Below are positions 10,422 to 17,745 of a DNA stretch of 50,947 nucleotides, piece by piece. A program made the translations under genes and the position numbers. The notes under the pieces were generated by a model, which had not been told where the DNA came from, did no database searches, and saw only the letters and a list, made by a program, of their open reading frames with translations. The DNA comes from an uncultured bacterium (GTDB lineage Bacteria; Cyanobacteriota; Vampirovibrionia; Obscuribacterales; Obscuribacteraceae): contig CAILLX010000220.1 in assembly GCA_903835185.1 (NCBI GenBank), forward strand, positions 1 through 50,947. The letters are read 5' to 3'. Position 1 is the stretch's first letter, and each line of letters begins with the position of its first letter.

Positions 10422-11111
10422 CTATTGCTGCTCAACCTGTTTTTGGGCTGACACTTTCTGAACTTGCTGTCCGGCTTTTGCCGGCGCAGGAGCCAAGACG
10501 CCAGGATGTGCCTCTGGTATGACTATATGCGTATTGGAAACAGCTATACAGCACACAAGAGCTAAGTTGATTGACATGAATATGCCTAGCAAACTAGCAC
10601 CGAGCATGAGATGCCAGCACAAAAGAGCCTGTCGCGGTGTCAGTGTGGTCATTATGCCGAAACGATTGGCTACATAACGCAGTATGGCGATTCCCACCAG
10701 GACGTCAGCCGTCAAAGCGATTGGAACTCTTTGTGAGTCCATCCACCTGAGAAAAAGTAATAAGGTACTGGGCTGATTGGAAGAAGCTAGCTGTGGCAAG
10801 ATAAGCGTTAACAGAGCAAATATGCACACTATTAGGAGGAACAAACTGGTGGCTTTGTCGCTATCGCGCACTTTCACTTCATCATCATGTGACACTGAGC
10901 TGACATATCGTAAGGCAGCCAGGCTGCTCTGCCACATTGAACGGCGTTGGATCATCTCTGAAGCACCTAGTTTTAGCGTCTCTTCTGACCCTGCTCGTGG
11001 TGCAGTTGTCTTTCCCACCTTGTCGTTGGGTGTCTGCTTGCCAGCTGCTGCTGCCTCACCGCCAGCCTGCTCCTTGGCACCTTGGTTAGCCGTTTGCTCT
11101 TCCCCGCTCAT
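10422..11111 (-). CDS. Hypothetical membrane protein with three predicted transmembrane segments
   Basis: I do not recognise the family. The first 85 residues are polar and rich in Ala, Gly, Glu and Lys, likely cytoplasmic and disordered. Three hydrophobic stretches follow: around residues 90-110 (SLFLLIVCIFALLTLILP), 128-148 (VPIALTADVLVGIAILRYV) and 163-187 (LLCWHLMLGASLLGIFMS). The C-terminal 35 residues are rich in Ala, Pro, Lys and Gln. The ATG at 11111 has a strong GGAGG 7 nt upstream, which supports a real gene. It lies 230 nt upstream of tig on the same strand. No catalytic motif is visible. Confidence 0.7.
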   Translation of the reverse strand: MSGEEQTANQGAKEQAGGEAAAAGKQTPNDKVGKTTAPRAGSEETLKLGASEMIQRRSMWQSSLAALRYVSSVSHDDEVKVRDSDKATSLFLLIVCIFALLTLILPQLASSNQPSTLLLFLRWMDSQRVPIALTADVLVGIAILRYVANRFGIMTTLTPRQALLCWHLMLGASLLGIFMSINLALVCCIAVSNTHIVIPEAHPGVLAPAPAKAGQQVQKVSAQKQVEQQ

Positions 11112-11492
11112 TTTCTGCCTCCAAAACTATGGACAACAAAACAGACAACGCATCACTTGCAACAGTAATGCTTGCGCTAAATATAGCAGTCAATTAGCTT
11201 GCATGCGCAGATTTCTCGATGTCGAAGAAAAAAAGACGCCCTGACAACCGGAGCGACAGATAAATCTCTTCCAGCTGATCAACTTGATACCTTCCCCGGT
11301 GGCAGCATAATTGTAGCTGTACTACATTATGGTGGCAGCCTGACTTTGTGGCAGTGCCTGAACTTAAGCACCCCGATACTGCCTGATATTGTTGACTTGA
11401 GGTGTACGGACGCCCTTCGATCATCAATGCGGTTTAAATTAATAGCACTATGATAGTGCCGGGTGTGCATGTGCAAAGGTACTACTAATAAA
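11112..11492. other. Gene-less stretch between a membrane protein gene and tRNA-Gly
   Basis: About 380 nt. Reading frames here are short, lack convincing ribosome binding sites and have no recognisable domains. It must hold the promoter of the membrane protein gene and the 3' end of the tRNA-Gly transcript. I see no clear terminator or repeat. Confidence 0.5.
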
Positions 11493-11567
<75 letters not shown>

Positions 11568-11586
11568 ATTTACTGCGTGTGCACCA

Positions 11587-11592
11587 ATTATA
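11587..11592 (-). promoter_or_regulatory. Likely -10 box of tRNA-Gly
   Basis: A perfect TATAAT on the minus strand lies 19 nt upstream of the tRNA 5' end, which would give a short leader of about 12 nt. No good -35 box is visible at the usual distance, so the element is supported only by the -10 match and its position. Confidence 0.45.
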
Positions 11593-11612
11593 ACCCAGAG
11601 GCAAAACATATT

Positions 11613-12602
11613 CTATCTCTGTAAGTTACCTGTTGCAACAAGATTTGGCTTTCTGGAAAGTCGCTCTTCCACATCTGCCAGTAAGCTTACTACCTGATAA
11701 GCGTTGTTGGCATCTGTACGTGGTCGCTCTCCTGTTTCAAGACATTTTAAAAAGTGCTCACACTCAAGATGAAGCGGCTCCACCCCCGGATACTCGGGAT
11801 ATTCAACGACCATGCGGCCTTCAGCTGTCTGACTGTGTAGCGCCAGCTTGTTCTCAGTTTGGGCATCGTTTAATACAGCTGTTTTTAAACTGCCGTTAAC
11901 TGTGAGCCTGACCACCTTTTGTGGGTCAATCCAGCTGTTGCGGACCTGCCCTGGTATTGTGCGTCCTCTCACCGGGAAGAAGAGGTCGAGATATGCTACA
12001 TCGACCACTCCGTCGCCTTGCGTATCCCAGCCGCCAACACGATTGACTTCGGTCAGATCGCAATCGAGAATATAGCTCATCATAGAAAGATCGTGTGGAG
12101 CAAGATCCCAGAGGACGCTCCAGTCGCGCCGCCCTAGATTGAAGTTCATTCTATCCGAGCGAACAAAAAGCAGTTCGCCAAGCTCGCCTGAGGCTATGAG
12201 CTCTTTGAGACAGTTGACTGCAGGATGATAAAGAAGCAGATGTCCTACCATGAGGATCAAGTTGCGCTCATTGGCTAACTGATCTAACTCTTCGGCATGC
12301 CTGACATCGCGGGCTAACGGCTTTTCGACATAGACATGTTTGCCGGCAAGCAAAGACTGTTTGGCCAGAGGGAAATGGCTGTCGCAAGGGGTGGCGATGA
12401 CGATTGCCTTGACATCTCTATTGGTCAGGACATCTTCAAACCGGTCGGCAACTTCTACCCCCGGATACTCCCGGCGCATAAGGTCAAGTCTCTTGGGATC
12501 CGAGTCGCAGACGACTCCAAGTGCTCCCTGGCGAGCAAAATTCCTGACCAGATTCTTTCCCCAGTTGCCACAACCGACAACAGCTACTTTGGATACCACC
12601 AA
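11613..12602 (-). CDS. Gfo/Idh/MocA-family NAD(P)-dependent oxidoreductase
   Basis: Predicted sugar or sugar-nucleotide dehydrogenase. The N-terminal Rossmann fold starts VAVVGCGNWGKNLVRNF with the GxGxxG dinucleotide loop. IVIATPCDSHFPLA and VYVEKPLA follow; the Lys of the EKP motif is a catalytic residue in this family. The C-terminal substrate domain includes GHLLLYHPAV and WDLAPHDLSMMSYIL with the conserved DxxxH-like arrangement. The length of 329 is typical. The start is TTG at 12602 or the next codon GTG, both served by an AAGGGGG box. Similar proteins act in surface-polysaccharide nucleotide-sugar synthesis, but no sugar genes flank this one, so the substrate is unknown. It is separated from HU upstream by a strong hairpin. 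Confidence 0.9.
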   Translation of the reverse strand: MVVSKVAVVGCGNWGKNLVRNFARQGALGVVCDSDPKRLDLMRREYPGVEVADRFEDVLTNRDVKAIVIATPCDSHFPLAKQSLLAGKHVYVEKPLARDVRHAEELDQLANERNLILMVGHLLLYHPAVNCLKELIASGELGELLFVRSDRMNFNLGRRDWSVLWDLAPHDLSMMSYILDCDLTEVNRVGGWDTQGDGVVDVAYLDLFFPVRGRTIPGQVRNSWIDPQKVVRLTVNGSLKTAVLNDAQTENKLALHSQTAEGRMVVEYPEYPGVEPLHLECEHFLKCLETGERPRTDANNAYQVVSLLADVEERLSRKPNLVATGNLQR

Positions 12603-12620
12603 TATGCCCCCTTAAAGGTC

Positions 12621-12656
12621 AGACCAGCGGGCAACTTGGTATTTGCCCGCTGGTCT
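12621..12656. terminator. Perfect 14-bp hairpin terminator after HU
   Basis: The arms AGACCAGCGGGCAA and TTGCCCGCTGGTCT match perfectly around an 8-nt loop. It starts 7 nt beyond the HU stop codon on the minus strand, where it is followed by GACCTTT, a weak T-tract. On the plus strand it is followed by TCTTATCTT. It probably ends the HU message before the oxidoreductase gene. Confidence 0.8.
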
Positions 12657-12663
12657 TCTTATC

Positions 12664-12945
12664 TTACCGTTTCTTGTTTACTGCTTCACTGAACTCTTTA
12701 CCTACTCTGAAGCCAGGTACGCGCTTGGCTGGAATATGCAACGGCTCATTAGTCTTAGGATTACGACCGGTGCGTGCTTTGCGCTGCCGGGCTTCAAAAG
12801 TTCCAAAACCAACCAGGGTTACCTTCTCACCTTGCGAGACCGACTTGATGATGGCATCCATCATCCCGTTTATCACTTGCTCAGCATCTTTCTTAGTAGT
12901 GCTGGCCGATTTGGCCACTATGTCCACCAATTCAGCTTTATTCAA
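12664..12945 (-). CDS. hup: DNA-binding protein HU
   Basis: Small basic histone-like protein that bends DNA as a dimer. The whole family pattern is present in 93 residues: MNKAELVDIVAKSAS at the start, the hydrophobic core GEKVTLVGFGTFEARQRKAR, the DNA-gripping arm with GRNPKTNEPLHIPAKRVPGF, and the closing helix GKEFSEAVNKK. Translation starts at a TTG (12945), supported by AAGGAG 9 nt upstream. The gene is divergent from alr, with about 240 nt between them that must hold both promoters, and it is followed by a strong hairpin terminator. Confidence 0.97.
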   Translation of the reverse strand: MNKAELVDIVAKSASTTKKDAEQVINGMMDAIIKSVSQGEKVTLVGFGTFEARQRKARTGRNPKTNEPLHIPAKRVPGFRVGKEFSEAVNKKR

Positions 12946-13185
12946 CTCTCTTCACTCCTTCACTAACAGATCATTAACCGAGATTCCAGGGAGACTGTTG
13001 GCCGACCCGAATAACTAAGGAAAAGACGCTGCCGGAGAGAACATGCATCTTTACTGGGTGTGTTGCAACAAAATCTCCCAGCCGCACCTGCCAAATTTAA
13101 ATCATGATCAGGACTGCATGCAATGCTAGCATAAACTTTGATACCTACAAGAGGTTGACTCTGCTGCTATTTCGAGAAATTACTA

Positions 13186-14373
13186 ATGCTTGCATCCCGT
13201 CAATCAAACTTGATATCTGTCCGTCGCGACGCCTGGATTGAAGTTGATCTCGCAGCAATCGAGAGCAATATCAAGGTGGTTCGCAGCTGGTTGTCTCCAG
13301 CCTGTAAGCTTTTGGCAGTCGTTAAGAGTGATGCTTATGGACTGGGAGCCAGCCAGATAGCTCGTGTTCTCACAGGGTCGGGGGTCGAGTGGTTTGGTGT
13401 TGCTTCTGTAGATGAGGGTTGTCAGTTGCGAGCAACCGGAGTTGTGCAACCTATATTGATATTGAGCCCATGCCCAGCATGGGCTATGTCAACTGCCATA
13501 GCTTCTGATCTTACTGTTACTGTCACTTCTTTATCGCAAGCAGCAGACCTGTCCTGTGCTGCTGCCCGTATAGGCAAGGCAGCTTATGTGCAGGTGAAAG
13601 TGGATACAGGAATGCACAGGATAGGTTTGGCTCCTGCGACTGCGCTTGATCTTATCTCTGAGATTGCCAAGCAACGCAGTCTCAGGCTCTCCGGGCTGTT
13701 CAGCCATCTAGCCTGTGCTAACGATGCTGAGGTTACAAGTCAGCAAGACTCATCATTCAGCCAGGTGATAACTCAGCTGGAAGAGGCCGGACTGCGCCCT
13801 GGTCTCACTCACCTTGCTTCCGGTGAGGCGGCTAGACGTTTTCCTGCTACACACCATGATATGGTCAGGGTGGGTCTTTATCTTTATGGATTAGAGCCAA
13901 GGACGATATCGCAGGTGGTGACCCCTGCTATGTCAGTCAGAGGGCGGATCAATCACTTAGAAGAGATCTCAAGCGGTGCATCGGTTGGCTACGGTTGGAC
14001 CTGGACTGCCAGGCGTACAAGCCGGCTGGCCTCAATCCCTATCGGTTATGGAGATGGTGTTGACCGTCGTCTCTCCAACCGCCTGGTCGGGCTGATAATG
14101 GGCAAGGAGGTGCAACAGGTCGGTCTTATTAGCATGGATCAAATGTTGTTTGACCTAACAAATGTTCCAGAGGCTGCTGTAGGAGATGTTATTACATTGA
14201 TCGGCTCTGATTATTCCTGCTCTGGAGCTGCAGTACAGACAGCTGAGCCACCTGGCAAGACACTTTATCTGGCAAACTGGGCGCAGGCGCTTGACACTAT
14301 TACTTATGAGCTTGCTTGTCGTTTGCGAGTAAGGCTGCCACACGTATACACTAGGCACAGGACGGTCGCTTAA
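13186..14373 (+). CDS. alr: Alanine racemase
   Basis: Pyridoxal-phosphate enzyme that interconverts L- and D-alanine for peptidoglycan. The PLP lysine is Lys47 in LLAVVKSDAYGLG. The catalytic tyrosine of the second subunit is Tyr269 in SVGYGWTW, and GLISMDQMLFDL matches the conserved substrate-site SMDQ. The length of 395 is slightly above the usual 360-380. The ATG at 13186 has only a weak purine stretch upstream. It begins an alr-nadD-yqeK run; nadD starts 17 nt after its stop. A DUF- or folate-type partner often found beside alr is absent. Confidence 0.95.
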   Translation: MLASRQSNLISVRRDAWIEVDLAAIESNIKVVRSWLSPACKLLAVVKSDAYGLGASQIARVLTGSGVEWFGVASVDEGCQLRATGVVQPILILSPCPAWAMSTAIASDLTVTVTSLSQAADLSCAAARIGKAAYVQVKVDTGMHRIGLAPATALDLISEIAKQRSLRLSGLFSHLACANDAEVTSQQDSSFSQVITQLEEAGLRPGLTHLASGEAARRFPATHHDMVRVGLYLYGLEPRTISQVVTPAMSVRGRINHLEEISSGASVGYGWTWTARRTSRLASIPIGYGDGVDRRLSNRLVGLIMGKEVQQVGLISMDQMLFDLTNVPEAAVGDVITLIGSDYSCSGAAVQTAEPPGKTLYLANWAQALDTITYELACRLRVRLPHVYTRHRTVA

Positions 14374-14390
14374 CAATAGGCTGGTTAGAT

Positions 14391-15011
14391 TTGCAAGAGT
14401 TAGGGGTATTCTGCGGCACATTCAACCCGGTTCACTGGGGACATCTGCTCTTGGCTGAGCGTGCTCGCGACCAGTTTGGTCTTAGTAAAGTGTTATTTAT
14501 AACTAGTGCCAGACCACCGCACAGGCATCTTGATCTACTGGATGGCGAGAGCCGGCACCGTATGGTTGAAGAGGCAGTCAAGGAGAATCCTTATTTCGAA
14601 GCTTGCCGGCTGGAGCTGGATCGCCCAGGGCTGTCGTTTACAGTAGATACACTAAGGCAGCTTACCAAGACATATGGACCAGAAGTGCGCTTGAGTTTGC
14701 TTGTCGGTGGGGATAATATTTCGTTGCTCAATCAATGGAACCAATCAGGAGAGATTTTCCAACTTTGTCGGCTGCTGGTAGCACCTCGGCTGGTGCCTGG
14801 TGAAGCTGGGGAGCGTGCTCCTGTCGGAGCAGATCTAGCTATGATCGACCTCACGCCTGTGCCTGTTTCCAGCTCAGAGATTCGTTGCCGTTTGCGGCAG
14901 GGGCGATCTGTCCTTTATCTGGTGCCTCCGGCAGTCAACTCTCTCTTGACTGCGCATTCGTATTACCAAACCACTCCTAATCTGGAGCAAACTGGCTTGC
15001 TTCCAGGATAG
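14391..15011 (+). CDS. nadD: Nicotinate-nucleotide adenylyltransferase
   Basis: Transfers AMP from ATP to nicotinic acid mononucleotide in NAD synthesis. The nucleotidyl-transferase signature is GVFCGTFNPVHWGHLLLAE, with the HxGH motif as HWGH. The second nucleotide-binding motif is VSSSEIRCRLRQG near residue 165. The length of 206 is normal. The start codon is TTG at 14391, 17 nt after alr; no ATG is available before the conserved motif. The next gene, yqeK, follows 21 nt later, the usual pairing in Gram-positives and cyanobacteria-like lineages. The ribosome-silencing gene rsfS that often comes third is not here. Confidence 0.95.
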   Translation: MQELGVFCGTFNPVHWGHLLLAERARDQFGLSKVLFITSARPPHRHLDLLDGESRHRMVEEAVKENPYFEACRLELDRPGLSFTVDTLRQLTKTYGPEVRLSLLVGGDNISLLNQWNQSGEIFQLCRLLVAPRLVPGEAGERAPVGADLAMIDLTPVPVSSSEIRCRLRQGRSVLYLVPPAVNSLLTAHSYYQTTPNLEQTGLLPG

Positions 15012-15032
15012 GTAAGCAGGAGCGTTGTGACA

Positions 15033-15644
15033 ATGGAAAGTATCGCCGAAGGAATTCCTGCCTCTTTGACTTTAAAGTCTGCACAAGAGTGGGTAGCTTC
15101 TCGCGTGTCCAGCAAGCGCCTCAGGCATACCTCGGGTGTAGTGGCAACTGTTCGCCTTCTTGCTCAGTGTGCTGGATGCTCTCCATTCTTGTCAGAGTTG
15201 TGCGCCTGGCTTCATGATGCTTGCAAAGATATGCCGGCTCACGAACTTGTGCACCTGGCTGAAGATGCCGGGCTGCAATTGCTCCCAATCGAGCGGTTGA
15301 ATGGGCACCTTTTGCATGGACCGGTAGCAGCCATTACTGTACAAAGAGAGCTGTGCATAACCAATATGAATGTTCTCGATGCTATCAGCCAGCATACTTT
15401 AGGTGCCGCGCCCATGTCGGCACTTGCCCAGGTGATCTATCTGTCCGACTGGTTGGAGCCAGGCAGACCTCAACGTTATACACAACCAATCTGGCAAGCG
15501 CTTGACCTTCATGGAACCAATGATCTGGACCGGGCGGTTGTAGTTGCCTGCGACCTCTTATGCAAGCATCTCATTGAAACCGGTAAGCTGATTCATCCGA
15601 CAACAGTAGCTGTGCGCAACTATTACATTACCCGCATTAATTAG
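15033..15644 (+). CDS. yqeK: YqeK-type HD-domain hydrolase (likely symmetrical Ap4A hydrolase)
   Basis: Members of the YqeK family are metal-dependent HD phosphohydrolases reported to cleave diadenosine tetraphosphate into two ADP. The metal-binding pattern is visible: RHTSGVVATV (first His), CAWLHDACKDM (HD pair), HLLHGPVAA, and later VIYLSDWLEPGR. The length of about 203 is near the family's usual 190. A GTG at 15027 is in frame, but the ATG at 15033 lies 10 nt after AGGAG and is preferred. It follows nadD closely, the standard context for this family, and is convergent with ssb. Confidence 0.88.
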   Translation: MESIAEGIPASLTLKSAQEWVASRVSSKRLRHTSGVVATVRLLAQCAGCSPFLSELCAWLHDACKDMPAHELVHLAEDAGLQLLPIERLNGHLLHGPVAAITVQRELCITNMNVLDAISQHTLGAAPMSALAQVIYLSDWLEPGRPQRYTQPIWQALDLHGTNDLDRAVVVACDLLCKHLIETGKLIHPTTVAVRNYYITRIN

Positions 15645-15720
15645 TGCCGGAATGGTTGCGGCAAGACACAAAGCAGAGACGAAAATCGAGCCTTGTTTCA
15701 CCTGAAGTTTATATTAGGAG

Positions 15721-16065
15721 CTAATCTTCAGGAGCTGGCATTTCGGCTGGAGAATCTTTCTTGCTGCCAAGAAGTCTCAAGTTGGAGGCGTTAATGAGCG
15801 GCTTGGCATGCTTGACACCGGCGTCATCAGTCCAACGGCTGAAGTCGAGCCGCCCTTCAACTCCTATCAGGCTGCCCTTGCGTACATATTCGCCAGCTAC
15901 TTCAGCTTGTCTGCCCCAGAGAGTGATGTCAAACCAGTCTGTCTCGCGCTCTTTTGTCGGGCGATTAACAGCTAAACTGAAAGTGGTTTTTACCCGTCCT
16001 GATTCGAAATAGCGCATCTCCGGATCTTGTCCTGCACGCCCTACGAGGATGACTGAATTAACCAT
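15721..16065 (-). CDS. ssb: Single-stranded DNA-binding protein (short form)
   Basis: OB-fold protein that coats single-stranded DNA in replication and repair. The protein reads MVNSVILVGRAGQDPEMRYF, then WFDITLWGRQAEVAGEYVRKG and IGVEGRLDFSRW, the three conserved OB-fold blocks. At 114 residues it is short: after the fold only a brief tail PAEMPAPED remains, so the usual long disordered linker and the DDIPF tip are missing. Short SSBs of this kind are common in cyanobacteria. The ATG at 16065 has GAGGAG 5 nt upstream, so I reject the longer frame to 16152. Confidence 0.93.
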   Translation of the reverse strand: MVNSVILVGRAGQDPEMRYFESGRVKTTFSLAVNRPTKERETDWFDITLWGRQAEVAGEYVRKGSLIGVEGRLDFSRWTDDAGVKHAKPLINASNLRLLGSKKDSPAEMPAPED

Positions 16066-16199
16066 ATTTTCTCCTCTTGGCTGCCCGAGCAGCTCTGCGC
16101 TTGCTGCCACTTCTCTAATGTTCGACAGAAAACTGAGGCGACAGCTTTTCACTTTTGCCTTATTTTATACATAATCAGTTTAGCTCTTCATGATAATTT

Positions 16200-16440
16200 T
16201 TCTCCCTCGCCCCACTAAATGGAGCGCAGCTCCTTGTGCTGTCTTCAATTGAGCCAGCACCAAATGCCGTTAAGTTAGGGCTTAAGGGTGTGTAGATACA
16301 GCGTGCGGGTTGCACGCGCCCGCTGGACGGATGCACTCCGTTCCTTAGTATGTTGGTCGTGTTGGGATTTTAATTCCAACTGTGGATGAAGAAACTGGGA
16401 AGAAGCCACGGCGTTAGCGCTTGCTGCGATAGCCAAAGAG
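16200..16440 (+). mobile_element. Structured gene-less stretch resembling a decayed IS200/IS605-type element end
   Basis: Between ssb and the response regulator lie nearly 400 nt without a gene. The plus strand holds a chain of short hairpins: GCGTGC-gggtt-GCACGC near 16300, ACGGA-tgcac-TCCGT near 16330, and GTTGGGA-ttttaa-TTCCAAC near 16355-16380. After them comes GGGAAGAAGCCACGGCGTTA and a weak GCG-TTA-CGC-like fold. The serial hairpins and the final GAAGCC...GCGTTAGCGC motif remind me of the 3' end and guide-RNA region of TnpB-carrying IS200/IS605 elements in cyanobacteria. No tnpB reading frame remains. This is pattern recall; another structured RNA is possible. Confidence 0.3.
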
Positions 16441-16448
16441 AATGCAAC

Positions 16449-17039
16449 TTAGAAACCGTGCTTCTTTGCCCATTTAGTCAACTGCGCAGTATCTTCCAGT
16501 TCAAGTTTTTCTCTGAGATGGTTAAGCGCTTCTTCAAGAGAAGCCTCTGAAATACTCATCTGTTGAGCAATCTGTGGCAATTTGCGGCGTGTTGTCAACT
16601 GCCGCAAGAGCGAGCGTTCGACAGAAGTGAGTTTGGTCAGGTGTCGTGGCAGTGAAGGAGATATTACGCCACGCGAGCCGCGTGAAACCATAAGCATTGC
16701 CATGCGAGTGAGCGCCGGGGAATCTGATTTAAGTACGTATGCAGCTGCTCCAGCATCGAGAAGGTCTTGTACGTCAGCTGCTTTACTGTCACTGGCAAAA
16801 ATTACTACTTGTGACCTGGGCAGTGTGGCAAACCGTCTGAGCAGGTCAAAAGTAGTCAACAGTCCGGGCAGATGAAGATCCAGAAGGATTATGTCTGGCA
16901 GAAGTTGTTGAGCTACTTTCCAGGACTCATCAGATGTCTCTGCTTCGGCTACAACCTGTATGACCCCTGGAGTTGTCAAATCGTGCACTGCCTGCTGCCG
17001 GGAAGGTGCATGGTCATCAACAACCATAAGTCGAATCAT
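16449..17039 (-). CDS. Two-component response regulator, NarL/LuxR type
   Basis: Transcription regulator switched by phosphorylation. The receiver domain (residues 1-120) has the acidic pair in VVDDH, the phospho-acceptor Asp54 in ILLDLHLPG, Ser83 in the FASDS switch position and Lys104 in YVLKSD. The C-terminal helix-turn-helix (about 132-190) reads LTSVERSLLRQL ... KLPQIAQQMSISEASLEEALNHLREKL, a GerE-like domain somewhat diverged from the usual form. The length of 196 is slightly short of the family's 210. ATG at 17039. No sensor kinase is adjacent, so it is an orphan. It is divergent from the FKBP gene, with 195 nt between. Confidence 0.88.
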   Translation of the reverse strand: MIRLMVVDDHAPSRQQAVHDLTTPGVIQVVAEAETSDESWKVAQQLLPDIILLDLHLPGLLTTFDLLRRFATLPRSQVVIFASDSKAADVQDLLDAGAAAYVLKSDSPALTRMAMLMVSRGSRGVISPSLPRHLTKLTSVERSLLRQLTTRRKLPQIAQQMSISEASLEEALNHLREKLELEDTAQLTKWAKKHGF

Positions 17040-17169
17040 TGTGGTCTTCTTTCCTGCCTTGTTAACCGTTGTTACTACAGATAACAGGATACACTGTCCG
17101 GTCCCGGCACTTTGCTCTTAAGTTAGTGTCATCTTTCACCTTTACAGCCAGAGTGCAATGACATCAACA

Positions 17170-17175
17170 TATAAT
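17170..17175 (+). promoter_or_regulatory. Possible -10 box upstream of the FKBP gene
   Basis: A perfect TATAAT lies 59 nt before the ATG at 17235. No convincing -35 box is found at 16-18 nt. The predicted leader contains a small hairpin AAGAGC...GCTCTT (about 17188-17210) followed by a T-rich stretch, whose role is unclear. Confidence 0.35.
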
Positions 17176-17234
17176 GTCGTCAGACAGAAGAGCGTTATAG
17201 ATCAGCTCTTACCTTTTTAGCGAGAGAAAAAAGA

Positions 17235-17726
17235 ATGAGAAAACTGCCAGTCCTTACTGCTTTGTCAGCAGCAGCCCTTATACTCGGCATTGCCGTTGCG
17301 AGCCCAGGTTCATTGGCGTGGCCACATCAGAAAGGGGGAACACAATTGTCTCAACAAGTTTTTCCAATGGGTCCTGATACTGAAGGTTTCTACACTTCTT
17401 CCACCGGTTTGAAGTTTAAAGATGCCAAAGTTGGCGAAGGACAGCGTCCCCAGCGCGGTCAGACAGTGGTAGTTCATTACACCGGTTGGCTTACAAACGG
17501 GCAGAAGTTTGACAGCTCAGTTGATCGTGGGCAACCGTTTGAATTTGTTCTTGGTGCCGGACAGGTTATCAAAGGCTGGGATGAAGGTGTAGGCAGTATG
17601 CATATAGGTGGACAGCGCCGGCTGGTTATACCTCCGCAGCTAGGTTATGGAGCCCGTGGCGCCGGTGGTAGTATCCCACCAAATGCGACGCTCGTTTTTG
17701 ATGTGCAGCTTCTTGGAGTGAAGTAG
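17235..17726 (+). CDS. Exported FKBP-type peptidyl-prolyl cis-trans isomerase
   Basis: Catalyses prolyl isomerisation during folding of exported proteins. A signal peptide is visible in the first 30 residues (MRKLPVLTALSAAALILGIA, then a Ser/Pro-rich end). The FKBP fold fills the rest: VVVHYTGWLTNGQKFDSSVDRGQPF, then FVLGAGQVIKGWDEGV, RLVIPPQLGYG and the last strand TLVFDVQLLGVK. These contain the aromatic and Asp residues that line the active pocket. At 163 residues it is a single-domain enzyme. A purine-rich GCGAGAGAAAAAAGA precedes the ATG. It ends 20 nt from the convergent TPR gene. Confidence 0.93.
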   Translation: MRKLPVLTALSAAALILGIAVASPGSLAWPHQKGGTQLSQQVFPMGPDTEGFYTSSTGLKFKDAKVGEGQRPQRGQTVVVHYTGWLTNGQKFDSSVDRGQPFEFVLGAGQVIKGWDEGVGSMHIGGQRRLVIPPQLGYGARGAGGSIPPNATLVFDVQLLGVK

Positions 17727-17745
17727 AGACTCATCTCTCACACGC

